7,669 nucleotides of DNA, taken from an uncultured Phenylobacterium sp. Its GTDB lineage: Bacteria > Pseudomonadota > Alphaproteobacteria > Caulobacterales > Caulobacteraceae. The position numbers and the translations under genes are program-made. Of the stretch, positions 1 to 5,678 are shown in pieces. The stretch spans positions 1 to 7,669 of the forward strand of contig CAMFIW010000116.1 in the NCBI GenBank assembly GCA_945952355.1. The letters are read 5' to 3'. The notes below the pieces were generated by a model. The model worked only from the letters and a program-made list of their open reading frames with translations. It searched no databases and was not told where the DNA came from. Numbering within the stretch: position 1 is the stretch's first letter; every line of letters starts with the position of its first letter.

Positions 1-25
1 GGGGGGGGTGGGGGGGGGGGGGGGG
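1..25. other. Poly-G tract at window edge (probable artefact)
   Basis: Positions 1-25 are G except for one T at position 9. The tract interrupts the otherwise ordinary flgK reading frame and would encode prolines. A G homopolymer at a contig end is typical of no-signal calls in two-colour sequencing chemistry. I read it as low-quality sequence rather than biology. Confidence 0.75.
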
Positions 26-411
26 ACGGCGGCGTTGGGCGCGGCCGTCGCGCCGGCCGAGTTCAGGCTGGTGATCGAGGTTTCCAGGCTGGTCAGCAGG
101 CTGGAGACGTCGTTGCTGCCGCCCACCGTGCCGAGCGCGGCGTCATAGGACTGCAGGGCGTCGGATATCGCCGCGTCGTGGCTCGAGGCCGCGTTCGCCG
201 TCGCGGCCGCCTTGGTCAGGTAGGCGTCGGCCACCCGCGTCACCGTCGCATCCGAGAGCGCGCGGGTCTCCGTGATGCTGGTGAAGCTCGCCGTCTTGCG
301 CGAGTAGCTGGTGTCGCTGGCGTTGGCGATGTTCGCGTTGGCCAGGGCGATCTGATAGTCGGAATTGCTGATCCCGGCCGAGGCGATGTTGAGGATGCCG
401 GTCAGCGACAT
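1..411 (-). CDS. flgK: Flagellar hook-associated protein 1 (FlgK), N-terminal fragment
   Basis: FlgK is the first junction protein between hook and filament, exported through the flagellar type III apparatus. Reading leftwards from the ATG at 411-409, the product starts MSLTGILNIASAG and contains NIANASDTSYSRK at residues 27-39, the N-terminal motif of rod/hook/HAP proteins; the ending SYSR is the FlgK variant. A helical segment follows, with SLLTSLETSITSLNS near residues 105-120 as in the D1 domain. The gene is open at the left edge, so most of the protein (usually over 450 residues) is missing. Codons 130-137 come from a poly-G run and would read PPPPPTPP, which does not look like FlgK and is probably a sequence artefact. 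The start lies 5 bp after the stop of the preceding small gene with no clear ribosome-binding site, suggesting translational coupling. flgL would be expected further left. Confidence 0.88.
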   Translation of the reverse strand, partial: MSLTGILNIASAGISNSDYQIALANANIANASDTSYSRKTASFTSITETRALSDATVTRVADAYLTKAAATANAASSHDAAISDALQSYDAALGTVGGSNDVSSLLTSLETSITSLNSAGATAAPNAAVPPPPPTPP

Positions 412-416
412 GGGCG

Positions 417-737
417 CTAGCGGCCCCGCCCGCGGGTATAGGCGTCGCAGGCCGCGCCGCCGTCGTTGGCGGCGCGCAGCAGGCGGCGGTTCTCTTCCAG
501 CTCGCCCGAAAGCCGCTCGAGCCGGCCTTCCAGGGCGGAATAGGCATGGTCGATCTCGGCCAGGGCCACCAGCCGGTCGCGCCCGCTCAGGGCGGCGAGC
601 TGGCGCGCGATCGCCCAGGCGAGCGCCTTCGCCTCTTCGGGACTGGCGACCACCGGCAGAGCGTATCCGCTCTGCCGGGACCGCTCGGCCCGCAGACGCA
701 GGTCGTCGATCGCCCCCAGATCCCGGGTCGGTTCCAT
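417..737 (-). CDS. Small helical protein, candidate FlgN-like export chaperone
   Basis: A 106-residue cytoplasmic-looking protein with no signal peptide or membrane segment, encoded between flgE and flgK. The sequence from about residue 33 to 92 is predicted all-helical and charged, with a heptad-like stretch LEGRLERLSGELEENRRLL at 69-87. The end, ENRRLLRAAND followed by AYTRGRG at 99-105, resembles the C-terminal helix and Y-x-x-G tail of FlgN chaperones, which escort FlgK and FlgL to the export gate. FlgN is normally somewhat longer (about 140 residues), so this would be a short form. Its ATG shares one base with the flgE stop (TGATG at 739-735) and there is no evident ribosome-binding site, so it is probably made by re-initiation after FlgE. 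The gene is well supported by frame and spacing; the FlgN role rests on position plus weak motif resemblance, and it could be another small flagellar protein. Confidence 0.6.
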   Translation of the reverse strand: MEPTRDLGAIDDLRLRAERSRQSGYALPVVASPEEAKALAWAIARQLAALSGRDRLVALAEIDHAYSALEGRLERLSGELEENRRLLRAANDGGAACDAYTRGRGR

Positions 738-2017
738 CAGCGCATCGCCGTGGTCAAGGTGTCGAACATGCTCTTCACCGTCGTGATCACCTGCGAGGCC
801 GCCGAATAGGCCTGCTGGGCCACGATCATGCGGTTGAACTCGCCGGCGATGTCGGTCGTGGAGCCTTCAAGCGCCGAGGCCTGAAGGGTGCCCGCGTCGC
901 TGTCGCCCGGCATGCGCAGGGCAACGTTGCCGGCAGCCTGGTTTGGGGTGAACACCGTGCCGGAGATCGCCGTCAGCCCGTTGGGGTTCGGGAAAGTGGC
1001 CAACGGGATCTTGTAGACCGGCAGCTTCACGCCGTTGTCGAACGAGGCTGTGACCAGGCCGTTCGCATCTATGGTCACCGATTTGAGCTGGCCGTACAGG
1101 GCGCCGTCCTCGGTGAAGCTCGGATTGCCGATCTCGGTGGTGCTGGTCGAGGACGAGAACTGGGTGATGCCGTCGGTCTTGCCGACCGTGCCCAGGTTCA
1201 GGGTGATGTTGCTGTCCGCCGCCCCGGTGGTCAGGCCGCTGACGGTCAGGGCGACCGGCGCCGGGGTCGTCGAGGCCAGCACGCCGCTGGTATCGAAGGT
1301 CACGGTCACGCTCGTCGGGCTGATGGTCCCGCTGGTCACCGAACTGTTCGAGGTCAGGGTCGGATTTGCCAGGTCCAGCTTCCAGGTGTTGGCCGCGGTC
1401 TTCGTCCAGGTCTGGCCGATGGTGTGACTGACCCCCAGCGAGTCGATCATCGTGTTGCTGGTGGTGAAGGTGTCGCCCACATTGGCGTTGGCCGGCAGGT
1501 TGGCCGCCATGTTGATCTGGGTGGTGGCCTTCGCGGTGCCGCCGATATTGGCCAGATTGATCGGCTTCAGGTTCGACAGGTCGCTTGAGTTGGCGGCCAG
1601 CACGTTGCCCTTGGCGTCGGTGGCGAAGCCTTCCAGATAGTAACCGTCGTTGTTGACCAGGTTGCCCTTCGCGTCCGTCGTGAAGCTGCCGTCGCGGGTG
1701 AAGGCGAAATCGGACGCCGCGGAGGTGGCGCTGTCGGCGACGACGAAGAAGCCCGAGCCGTCGATCGCCACGTTGGTCGGGGTGGCTGTGGAGGAGATCT
1801 GTCCCTGCAGGCTGAGGTTCTGCAGCGCGTGGGCGGTGACGCTACCGCCGGAGGTGTCGGCGCTGGAATAGCCGTTCACCAGAGCCTGGAAATCCGTCGA
1901 CGAGGTCTTGTAGGCGACCGTCGAGGCGTTGGCGATATTCTTGGAGATGGTCGACAGCGCGGTGCTCTGGGCGGTAAGGCCCGAAACCGCGGTGGACATG
2001 GCGGACGACAGCGACAT
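737..2017 (-). CDS. flgE: Flagellar hook protein FlgE
   Basis: FlgE polymerises into the hook, the flexible joint between basal body and filament. The 426-residue product has the N-terminal rod motif NIANASTVAYK at 28-38, then GSGFFVV at 87-93 and TRDGSFTTDAKGNL at 107-120, a signature shared by FlgE, FlgF and FlgG. The middle (about 140-330) is Ser/Thr/Asn-rich and variable, the surface domain of the hook. The conserved C-terminal segment starts near residue 378 (LQASALEGSTTDIAGEFNRM) and ends in VKSMFDTL. The length suits a compact FlgE and excludes the shorter FlgG and FlgF. The start is supported by a GGGGG-containing Shine-Dalgarno sequence overlapping the flgD stop, 12 bp upstream. The gene is second in the flgD operon and its stop overlaps the next start. 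Confidence 0.95.
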   Translation of the reverse strand: MSLSSAMSTAVSGLTAQSTALSTISKNIANASTVAYKTSSTDFQALVNGYSSADTSGGSVTAHALQNLSLQGQISSTATPTNVAIDGSGFFVVADSATSAASDFAFTRDGSFTTDAKGNLVNNDGYYLEGFATDAKGNVLAANSSDLSNLKPINLANIGGTAKATTQINMAANLPANANVGDTFTTSNTMIDSLGVSHTIGQTWTKTAANTWKLDLANPTLTSNSSVTSGTISPTSVTVTFDTSGVLASTTPAPVALTVSGLTTGAADSNITLNLGTVGKTDGITQFSSSTSTTEIGNPSFTEDGALYGQLKSVTIDANGLVTASFDNGVKLPVYKIPLATFPNPNGLTAISGTVFTPNQAAGNVALRMPGDSDAGTLQASALEGSTTDIAGEFNRMIVAQQAYSAASQVITTVKSMFDTLTTAMR

Positions 2018-2029
2018 GGCGTGCGCCCC

Positions 2030-2323
2030 CTAAGCCTTGGCCGTCTGGCCGGACGCCAGGAGCTGAACCTGGGTCAGGATCGACGACATGGTCGACGACA
2101 GGGTGTCGAGCTTGGCGTTGGTGTCGATCTGCTGCGACAGCGAGCCGTACTCCACCATCTGCTGGGTGAACTGGTTCGGGTCGGTCGGGTTCAGCGGGTT
2201 CTGGTTCTGAAGCTGCGTGGTCAGCAGCTCCAGGAACTGGGTGCTGGTCAGGTTCGTGTTCGACGAGGTCGTGCTCGTCGTCGACCCGCTCGACGCGGCG
2301 GAGGTCGCCGGGATGGTGCTCAT
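2030..2323 (-). CDS. flgD: Hook-capping scaffold protein FlgD, short form
   Basis: FlgD caps the growing hook and guides FlgE assembly. The 97-residue product has a Ser/Thr-rich leader (1-25) and then the conserved FlgD core: FLELLTTQLQNQNPLNP at 30-46, followed by NQFTQQMVEYGSLSQQI at 50-66, with a helical tail to about 90. It lacks the tudor-like and Ig-like C-terminal domains of the classical protein of about 220 residues. There is a clean TAG stop and a well-placed flgE Shine-Dalgarno immediately after, so it looks like a genuine short form rather than a frameshift; short FlgD proteins are known in some alphaproteobacteria. GAGG about 9 bases upstream supports the ATG at 2323. It is the first gene of the leftward hook operon and is divergent from the flagellin gene. 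Confidence 0.9.
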   Translation of the reverse strand: MSTIPATSAASSGSTTSTTSSNTNLTSTQFLELLTTQLQNQNPLNPTDPNQFTQQMVEYGSLSQQIDTNAKLDTLSSTMSSILTQVQLLASGQTAKA

Positions 2324-2577
2324 GGGCTTGCCTCGTGCTGGGCCCTTGGCCGGGCCTGATCACGGGCTTGAACGGGGCGGCCTCCCGCGATGGGGCGCGC
2401 TTTTTTTTGTCGCGGCCTCGCTGGGTGCTTTTTTTGGTCCGACGCATTTTTACCGCCCCATCCCCGGGACCGCTCCGTTCAAGGGGCGATGTCTGCGTCG
2501 AGCAAAAGGCCGGCGGGGCGTCCCGTTGGGCTCACCGCCCAGCGGCCTGAAACGCCCAGCACCGAGGGGAACTGGAA
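2324..2577. promoter_or_regulatory. Divergent control region between flgD and flagellin
   Basis: This 254-bp gap must contain promoters for both the hook operon and the filament operon. It carries three T-tracts on the plus strand: T8 at 2401-2408, T7 at 2429-2435 and T5 at 2447-2451. Possible sigma-54 cores (GG-N10-GC) occur on the plus strand at 2483-2496, and on the minus strand at 2440-2427 and 2457-2444, but all match the full TGGCAC-N5-TTGC consensus poorly. Immediately before the flagellin gene, 2527-2541 can form a 5-bp stem with a 5-base loop, and GAGGGGA at 2564-2570 is its ribosome-binding site. No protein is convincingly encoded here. Confidence 0.6.
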
Positions 2578-3402
2578 ATGACGGTTATCTCGACCAACAC
2601 GGCGGCCAACACCGCCCTGCTGTACCTCAATAAGAATTCGGCCATGCAGAGCAGCGCGCTCGCCCGCCTCTCCAGCGGTTCGCGCATTACTTCTGCCAAG
2701 GACGACGCCTCGGGCCTCGCCATCGCCACCGGCATGAAGTCCGACATGGCGGTCCTGCAACAGGCGGCCACCAACGTCCAGAACGGCACCGCCGTGCTGA
2801 ACACCGCCGACGGCGCCCTGTCCAATATCAGCGACATCCTCACCCGGATGAAGACCCTGACGGCCCAGGCCCAGTCGGGCTCTTCGAGCACGAACGACCT
2901 CAGCTACATCAACGCCGAGTACACTCAGCTCACCTCTGAAATCGACGACATCGCCACCAAGACCTCGTTCAACGGCACTGCCCTCTTGGACGGCGCCAGC
3001 GCCTATTCGTCTGGCGTCAACTTCCTGGTCGGCACCACCAGCACTGATACCGTTACGGTTCAACTGAACGGCGCGGATTCCACCACGCTCGGCATCAGTG
3101 GCACCTCGATCACCAGCGCCGCTTCGGCCGCCACCGCGATGTCGGCCCTCGACACCGCCATCACCACGGTCTCGGCGGCCCGCGCCAACGTCGGTGCGAC
3201 CCTGTCGCGCTTCAGCTTCCGCGGCGACGTGATCAACACTTCGCTGGAGAACCTGACCGCCGCCCACTCGGCGATCACCGATGCCGACATCGCGGCGACG
3301 CAGTCGCAGTTCTCGAGCGCCCAGACGCTCACCTCGGCGGCGATCAGCGCCCTGTCTGACGCCAACCAGATGAACCAGTCGATGCTCAAGCTCCTCCAGT
3401 AG
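2578..3402 (+). CDS. Flagellin (filament subunit)
   Basis: Flagellin is the bulk subunit of the filament, exported unfolded through the flagellar secretion system. The 274-residue product shows the flagellin N-terminal D0/D1 region: ISTNTAANTA at 4-13, ARLSSGSRITSAKDDASGLAIA at about 29-50, then VQNGTAVLNTADGALSNI and TSFNGTALLDG. The C-terminal D1/D0 region begins near residue 190 and ends MNQSMLKLLQ. The central surface domain is very short, giving a compact flagellin like those of Caulobacterales. GAGGGGA 7-8 bases upstream supports the start. It is first in a rightward operon with fliD and fliS and is followed by a strong hairpin. Caulobacterales usually carry several flagellin genes, so a specific fljJ/K/L symbol is not assigned. 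Confidence 0.95.
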   Translation: MTVISTNTAANTALLYLNKNSAMQSSALARLSSGSRITSAKDDASGLAIATGMKSDMAVLQQAATNVQNGTAVLNTADGALSNISDILTRMKTLTAQAQSGSSSTNDLSYINAEYTQLTSEIDDIATKTSFNGTALLDGASAYSSGVNFLVGTTSTDTVTVQLNGADSTTLGISGTSITSAASAATAMSALDTAITTVSAARANVGATLSRFSFRGDVINTSLENLTAAHSAITDADIAATQSQFSSAQTLTSAAISALSDANQMNQSMLKLLQ

Positions 3403-3411
3403 GAGCCCTGA

Positions 3412-3435
3412 TGGCCGGCGCTTCGGCGCCGGCCA
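3412..3435 (+). terminator. Flagellin-fliD intercistronic hairpin (UUCG tetraloop)
   Basis: A perfect 10-bp GC-rich stem pairs 3412-3421 with 3426-3435 around TTCG at 3422-3425, closed by a C-G pair: the exceptionally stable C(UUCG)G tetraloop. Only a weak T-rich stretch (AATTCTTCG) follows, so it is more likely a partial attenuator or 3'-end mRNA stabiliser than a full terminator. It lies between the abundant flagellin and the scarce cap protein. Confidence 0.7.
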
Positions 3436-3453
3436 ATTCTTCGAGGGCGCGCC

Positions 3454-5160
3454 ATGACCAGCACCACCGCCTCGACCGGCGTCGTCAATACGTCCGGCAC
3501 GACCAGCTATATCACCGGCACGGCTTCCGGGCTCGACACGGCCTCGCTCATCAAGGCGGCGGTCGCCCAGAAGACGGCCGCCGCCGATACGCTCGACGCC
3601 AAGGTCACCGCAAACACCACCAAGATCTCGGCCTATCAGACCTTGCAGGGCCTGATATCCGGCCTGTCGACCGCCATCTCTGGCCTGGCCTCGGGGACCT
3701 ACAGTTCGGTCTCGACCTCGACCAACGCCTTTCAGGCAAAGTCGGTCAGCCTCACCTCCTCCGATTCCAGCACGGCGAGCGACTATCTCGCGGTCAGCGC
3801 CGCTTCGACGGCCGTGGCCACCGCCTCGACCGTGACGGTCGACCAGCTCGCCACAGCCCAGAAGGTGGCCTCCGCCACCCAGACCAACACGGGCGCGCTC
3901 GGCTACAACGGGACCTTCACCCTGGGCCAGGGCACCGCCACGCCCCAGACGGTGACGGTCAATCCGACCATGTCGTTGGCCGACATCGCCGCGGCGATCA
4001 ACGCCGTCTCCAGCGCCTCGGGCGTCAGCGCCTCGATGATCCAGGTCGAGCCGGGCAGCTACCGGCTGCTGCTGTCGGCCAACGCCACCAACCAGCCGAT
4101 CACCGCCGCTACAGCGTCGGGCGACGACGTGCTGGGCTCGCTGGGCGTCACCGATTCCACGGGGGCGTTCGCCGATGTGCTGCAGACCGCCCAGCCGTCC
4201 CTGGTCACCATCGACGGCAACCAGATCAAGAGCGACACCAACAACGTGACGGACGCCGTCACCGGCCTGTCGATGTCGCTGCTCAAGACCACGCCTTCCG
4301 GCATGACGCTCAACATGTCGGTCCAGCCCGACTACAGCGGCGTGAAGACGGCGATCACAAACTTCATCACCGCCTACAACAGCCTGCGCGACTTCGTGAA
4401 CACCAACCAGGCGGTGGGCGCCGACGGCACGGCGGCCAGCGGGGCGACCTTGTTTGCCGACCCATTGCTGCGCAGCGCCAGCCAGACCCTCAACAGCCTG
4501 CTGTTCTCGGACCATTCGAACGCCGGAACCCTGTCGAACCTTGCCGACCTCGGGATCACGCTCGACACCAACAACAAGCTCTCGCTCTCCAACGAGACCA
4601 CGTTGGACAACGCCTTGCTGGGCAACCTCAGCGACGTCTCCAACCTGTTCCAGTCCTCCTTCACGCCGTCGAACAGCGCGCTGAAGCTCCTGGCCAACAA
4701 TACGACCGGGGCGTTCCACTTCACCCTCGACGTCACCGCCAATTCGGACGGCACGATCACCGGCGCCAGCGTCGGCGGCGATTCCAGCCTGTTCACGGTC
4801 TCGGGCTCGCGGATCGTCGGCGCGGCGGGCGGTCCCTATGCGGGGCTGAGTTTCGCCCTGGTGGCGAACGCCAACACGTCGATCTCGGTCGACATCCAGC
4901 CCGGCCTCGCCAACCAGATGACGGCCTATGCCAGCACCTATGCCGACGGCAATACGGGGCTTCTGCAGCAGCAAATCGCCGCCCTGACATCCCAGGACAA
5001 CGACTGGAGCAGCCGCTCAAGCCAGATCCGCAGCGACGCGGCCACCTATCAGTCGAACCTCGTCACCCGTTACGCGAACATGGAGCAGGAGGTTTCGGCC
5101 GCCCAGCTCGTCCAGGCCCAGATCAAGGCCATTCTCCAAGGAAGCAGCACCAATGGCTGA
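3454..5160 (+). CDS. fliD: Flagellar filament cap protein FliD (HAP2)
   Basis: FliD forms the cap at the filament tip under which flagellin subunits fold and insert. The 568-residue product begins with a Thr/Ser-rich leader, then GTASGLDTASLIKAAVAQ at about 24-41 and an adjoining helix with ISAYQTLQGLISGL, the FliD N-terminal coiled-coil domain. A long Ser/Thr/Ala-rich middle forms the surface domains. LGITLDTNNKLSLSNETTLD near 365-384 matches the conserved FliD_C pattern (GI...dG.L.lD...L). The C-terminal helix (about 505-560), with ALTSQDNDWSSRSSQIRSD, supplies the second coiled-coil strand. GAGGG about 7 bases upstream supports the start. It lies 51 bp after flagellin and its last 8 bp overlap fliS, so expression is coupled to the chaperone. 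Confidence 0.92.
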   Translation: MTSTTASTGVVNTSGTTSYITGTASGLDTASLIKAAVAQKTAAADTLDAKVTANTTKISAYQTLQGLISGLSTAISGLASGTYSSVSTSTNAFQAKSVSLTSSDSSTASDYLAVSAASTAVATASTVTVDQLATAQKVASATQTNTGALGYNGTFTLGQGTATPQTVTVNPTMSLADIAAAINAVSSASGVSASMIQVEPGSYRLLLSANATNQPITAATASGDDVLGSLGVTDSTGAFADVLQTAQPSLVTIDGNQIKSDTNNVTDAVTGLSMSLLKTTPSGMTLNMSVQPDYSGVKTAITNFITAYNSLRDFVNTNQAVGADGTAASGATLFADPLLRSASQTLNSLLFSDHSNAGTLSNLADLGITLDTNNKLSLSNETTLDNALLGNLSDVSNLFQSSFTPSNSALKLLANNTTGAFHFTLDVTANSDGTITGASVGGDSSLFTVSGSRIVGAAGGPYAGLSFALVANANTSISVDIQPGLANQMTAYASTYADGNTGLLQQQIAALTSQDNDWSSRSSQIRSDAATYQSNLVTRYANMEQEVSAAQLVQAQIKAILQGSSTNG

Positions 5161-5524
5161 CGCTGCGCGCGTCCTCGCGGCCTATCGGGCCTCCCAGCGT
5201 CTCGACGAACGGCCGATCGCCGTCTTGGTCGCGCTGCACGATCAGATTTCCCATGCCATGGCCTCGGCAATCTCTGCCCACGACGCCGGCGCCCTGGATC
5301 AAACCTGCCGTCACGCGGCGCGGGCGACCCACCTCCTGGGCGGCATCTTGGCGGCCCTAAACCCTTATGACGACGAGACTTTCGAATTGCGCGCCTTCTA
5401 CGGCGCCCTGCGCTCGGCCCTCAACCGCCTGCTTAGCGACAGTTATGCAATGGAAAGGTTACATCAGGGCCTTGATCGCCTCAATTCAATGTCCGTAATG
5501 CTTCGATCTGAAATGAATCGGTAA
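5153..5524 (+). CDS. fliS: Flagellar export chaperone FliS
   Basis: FliS binds the disordered C-terminus of newly made flagellin in the cytoplasm and delivers it to the export apparatus. The 123-residue, all-helical product has AYRASQRLDERPIAVLVALHD at 10-30, corresponding to the FliS opening AYxxxxxxxxxPxxLxxxLYD, followed by helices rich in Ala and Leu as in FliS four-helix bundles. Length is normal for the family. Its ATG is inside the fliD end (ATGGCTGA at 5153-5160), and AAGGA lies about 10 bases upstream. Placement after flagellin and fliD is the classic fliC-fliD-fliS order. The last 90 bases are noticeably richer in A and T than the rest. Overall identity to FliS appears modest, so the call leans partly on context. 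Confidence 0.82.
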   Translation: MADAARVLAAYRASQRLDERPIAVLVALHDQISHAMASAISAHDAGALDQTCRHAARATHLLGGILAALNPYDDETFELRAFYGALRSALNRLLSDSYAMERLHQGLDRLNSMSVMLRSEMNR

Positions 5525-5543
5525 TACTGACATCTTCCGACAA

Positions 5544-5569
5544 GAATCGGCGCCTTTTGGCGCCGATTC
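5544..5569 (+). terminator. Hairpin terminator after fliS
   Basis: A perfect 11-bp stem pairs 5544-5554 with 5559-5569 around a TTTT loop, 19 bp after the fliS stop, followed by AGATTTCATAT. This is a good intrinsic-terminator candidate with a broken U-tract. It separates the filament operon from the sigma-54 promoter downstream. Both arms contain a GANTC (CcrM-type) site. Confidence 0.75.
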
Positions 5570-5570
5570 A

Positions 5571-5625
5571 GATTTCATATGCAACAGCTCGTTAACCATA
5601 CTATTCATTTGCATTTCAATTGTTA
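5571..5625. promoter_or_regulatory. AT-rich upstream region of the sigma-54 promoter
   Basis: Only 21 of the 60 bases at 5571-5630 are G or C, in a window that is otherwise clearly GC-rich. The stretch contains three 6-bp palindromes (CATATG at 5576, GTTAAC at 5591, CAATTG at 5617) and a tandem CATTT pair at 5606-5616. Its position suits an activator or bending-protein region for the RpoN promoter, but no specific binding site is recognised. Confidence 0.4.
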
Positions 5626-5627
5626 CG

Positions 5628-5642
5628 TGGCACGGGGGTTGC
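5628..5642 (+). promoter_or_regulatory. Sigma-54 (-24/-12) promoter
   Basis: TGGCAC at 5628-5633, five G residues, then TTGC at 5639-5642 match the RpoN consensus TGGCAC-N5-TTGC exactly, with invariant GG and GC ten bases apart. Transcription should start near 5654, leaving a leader of about 25 bases before the ATG at 5679. RpoN promoters require an enhancer-bound ATPase activator; in Caulobacter the flagellar one is FlbD. The AT-rich DNA just upstream is a plausible activator or bending region. Confidence 0.85.
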
Positions 5643-5678
5643 TTGTTACTTTTCCAGATTCACTCTGGACGACCGAAC

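Noticed and set aside
365..1588. 407-codon plus-strand frame across flgK/flgE
   Set aside because: Arg/Gly-rich shadow of the minus-strand hook genes; no motif and no credible start.
2401..2408. T8 run as a plus-strand intrinsic terminator
   Set aside because: No strong stem precedes it and no plus-strand gene ends upstream; it lies between divergent genes.
2479..4974. Very long (831-codon) open frame on the minus strand
   Set aside because: It is antisense to flagellin and fliD, has Arg/Gly/Val-rich low-complexity content typical of GC-rich shadow frames, and has no recognisable domain.
3411..5360. 649-codon plus-strand frame overlapping fliD
   Set aside because: It is full of Arg/His/Gln/Pro runs, a frame-shifted shadow of fliD and fliS; the fliD frame has clear family motifs and a ribosome-binding site.
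5592..5606. TTAA-containing stretch as a CtrA site (TTAA-N7-TTAA)
   Set aside because: Only the first TTAA is present; seven bases later the sequence is ATTC.
5592..5620. TTAACC as an autoregulatory ECF -35 element upstream of the sigma gene
   Set aside because: Sixteen bases later the sequence reads TTTC, not CGAA, and the first bases of the -35 do not match.
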